Assembly (NCBI GenBank): GCA_022865365.1
Contig: JALHSW010000383.1
Span: 1-7,003, forward strand
Origin: Acidimicrobiia bacterium
Lineage (GTDB): Bacteria > Actinomycetota > Acidimicrobiia > IMCC26256 > PALSA-555
DNA length: 7,003 nt
Reading direction: 5' to 3'
Below are positions 6,020-7,003 of the stretch, in pieces. Position numbers and translations under genes: made by a program. The notes below the pieces were generated by a model that saw only the letters and a program-made list of their open reading frames with translations, made no database searches and was not told the DNA's origin. Position 1 is the stretch's first letter. Each line of letters opens with the position of its first letter.

Positions 6020-6744
6020 GCGTCGGCCGTGACGGTCGCGGGAAGGGGATCGCGCGCACGGAACTCGTGGGCGAGCACGACCTCGAGCAGGCCGACGATC
6101 GAGCCGACAACGGCCCCGAGGATGGCGTTGACCAGGAACTCGTCGATGATGCGTGAACCGATCAGGTTGATGTCGAGGCCGTGCATGATCTGGTCCTCGA
6201 TGAGCAGCGGTATCACCACGAGGAACAGCACCATCCAGAAGTGCGGGCGCACCAGACGGGCAGATCGTCGGAAGGCGTCGATGACCGTGTGCTCCTCCGT
6301 GACGATGACCGGACCGACGAGGCAGAAGAACGTGAGCGCGATGACACCCGGGATCACGAAGAACAGCCCGAGCACGCCGCAGATCGTCACGAGGATCGCG
6401 TCGGCGACCACGAGCTTGCCGTGGGGGAGCCGGTGGATCACTTCTCGCACCGTCGGATCGGGTTCACCCCGATGGTGCGCCCCGACGACGAGGTCGAGCA
6501 GGCCGGCGTAGAAGACGAAGCCGAACGCCCCGATCATCGCCGTGCTGACGCGCGCAATCGCTTCGACTTCGCTCGAGAAGCTGCCGTCGACCACCTTCAC
6601 TTCGATGAGCGCTTCGAAGGCTGCCGTGGTGCCGAACACGACTGCGGCGAGTCCGACGATGTGCGCCGGGCGGGCGCGCAGGATCCGAACGACCGAGCGC
6701 ACGACCTCGGACGGCCGCGGCGGCGGGAGGGTCAGAGACTCCAT
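6016..6744 (-). CDS. Multi-pass membrane protein, YciC / GPDPase-membrane-domain-like
   Basis: A 242-residue integral membrane protein with about five to six hydrophobic segments, near residues 28-48, 66-88, 111-131, 132-148, 169-183 and 204-226. The order is typical of bacterial proteins related to the glycerophosphodiester phosphodiesterase membrane domain or YciC/DUF975-like families: a PGVIALTFFCLVGPVIVTEE block, then the cytoplasmic DAFRRSARLVRPHFW segment before the next helix. No catalytic domain is attached. The exact family is inferred and the function unknown; such proteins have no established enzymatic role. ATG 6744 is preferred over an in-frame GTG at 6768 because AAGG lies at suitable spacing upstream (about 7 bases) and the first eight residues from the GTG overlap the upstream gene without adding a domain. 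The start overlaps the DUF3039 gene by 13 bp and the stop overlaps lipB by 4 bp. Confidence 0.8.
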   Translation of the reverse strand: MESLTLPPPRPSEVVRSVVRILRARPAHIVGLAAVVFGTTAAFEALIEVKVVDGSFSSEVEAIARVSTAMIGAFGFVFYAGLLDLVVGAHHRGEPDPTVREVIHRLPHGKLVVADAILVTICGVLGLFFVIPGVIALTFFCLVGPVIVTEEHTVIDAFRRSARLVRPHFWMVLFLVVIPLLIEDQIMHGLDINLIGSRIIDEFLVNAILGAVVGSIVGLLEVVLAHEFRARDPLPATVTADA

Positions 6745-6998
6745 CCCGCGGCCTTGCGCTCGGCGCACGTTGGGCAGATCGGGTACCGCGACGGGTCACG
6801 CGTCGGCACCCACTTCTTGCCGCACAACGCGGTGATCGCCTCGCCGGTGACGTGGGCGCGCACGATGTCTTCCTTCTTGCAGTAGTGGGCGAACCGATCG
6901 TGGTCACCGGAATCGGTGTCGACGGTCTCGGGCGCCTGGACCGGGGTCGTGATGGTCGCAGGGGTGATGGTCTCCAGAGTGATCGTCTCGGCGGGCAT
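6732..6998 (-). CDS. DUF3039 family protein (small putative zinc-ribbon)
   Basis: An 88-residue protein recognisable by RFAHYCKKEDIVRAHVTGE, ALCGKKWVPTRDPSRYPICPTC, the core of DUF3039, a small uncharacterised family seen mainly in actinobacteria. Cys59 (ALCGK) and the Cys75-Cys78 pair (CPTC), with His38 or Cys40, could form a zinc site. The N-terminal 30 residues are low-complexity and threonine-rich (TITLETITPATITTPV), probably disordered. The ATG at 6998 is five bases from the window edge, so an upstream start cannot be excluded; length is nevertheless normal for the family. It is the first visible gene of the coupled cluster, overlapping the membrane-protein gene by 13 bp. Function unknown; a nucleic-acid-binding or metal-binding role is only a guess from the cysteines. 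Confidence 0.88.
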   Translation of the reverse strand: MPAETITLETITPATITTPVQAPETVDTDSGDHDRFAHYCKKEDIVRAHVTGEAITALCGKKWVPTRDPSRYPICPTCAERKAAGWSL

Positions 6999-7003
6999 TG
7001 CCA

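Noticed and set aside
5373..6110. N-terminal extension of the YceI-domain protein, giving 408 residues
   Set aside because: The extension is arginine-rich sequence in an alternative frame over lipB. The GTG at 5372 coincides with the start of YceI homology and overlaps the lipB stop.
1..7003. tRNA, rRNA, riboswitch, insertion sequence or att site
   Set aside because: Intergenic gaps are all under 100 bp, and I saw no cloverleaf, conserved RNA box, transposase or flanking direct repeats on reading both strands.

Overview
The window is GC-rich by eye (roughly two thirds G+C), almost fully coding, and begins several genes with GTG. The genes present (a DUF3039 protein, LipB, a DHRS12-like short-chain dehydrogenase, an acetyl-CoA hydrolase/transferase-family enzyme and a bacterial-type cytochrome P450) suggest an actinobacterium or a related high-GC lineage, possibly a metagenomic Acidimicrobiia-like genome. 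That placement is inference. I see no rRNA, tRNA, insertion sequence, prophage or CRISPR array.

Layout. (a) 1-335, minus: N-terminal 111 residues of an integral membrane protein with a lysine-proline repeat, running off the left edge. (b) 387-1361, minus: DHRS12-like SDR. (c) 1414-2712, plus: CoA-transferase family enzyme, divergent from (b) across 52 bp with a probable leaderless promoter. (d) 2723-3604, minus: a second, classical SDR, tail-to-tail with (c). (e) 3695-4891, plus: cytochrome P450, divergent from (d) across 90 bp with two inverted repeats. (f) 4884-6998, minus: four-gene cluster, in transcription order DUF3039 protein, multi-pass membrane protein, lipB and a YceI-domain protein. 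Every junction in this cluster is a short stop/start overlap. The last gene overlaps the P450 3' end by 8 bp, tail-to-tail.

How the genes may work together. Two SDRs, a CoA-transferase and a P450 lie side by side but alternate in strand, so they are not one operon. Together they resemble the dispersed lipid, sterol or xenobiotic catabolism loci of actinobacteria: P450 hydroxylation, alcohol oxidation, CoA transfer, then beta-oxidation-like dehydrogenation. The substrate cannot be read from the sequence. The right-hand cluster is a housekeeping-type operon in which lipoate ligation (LipB) is co-translated with a membrane protein and a lipocalin-like YceI protein.

I do not see a clearly new system such as a defence island, retron or RNA element. 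The most notable observations are the tightly coupled lipB-yceI cluster, the repeat-bearing membrane-protein N-terminus, the probable leaderless CoA-transferase promoter, and the altered heme-loop and CoA-transferase signature residues.
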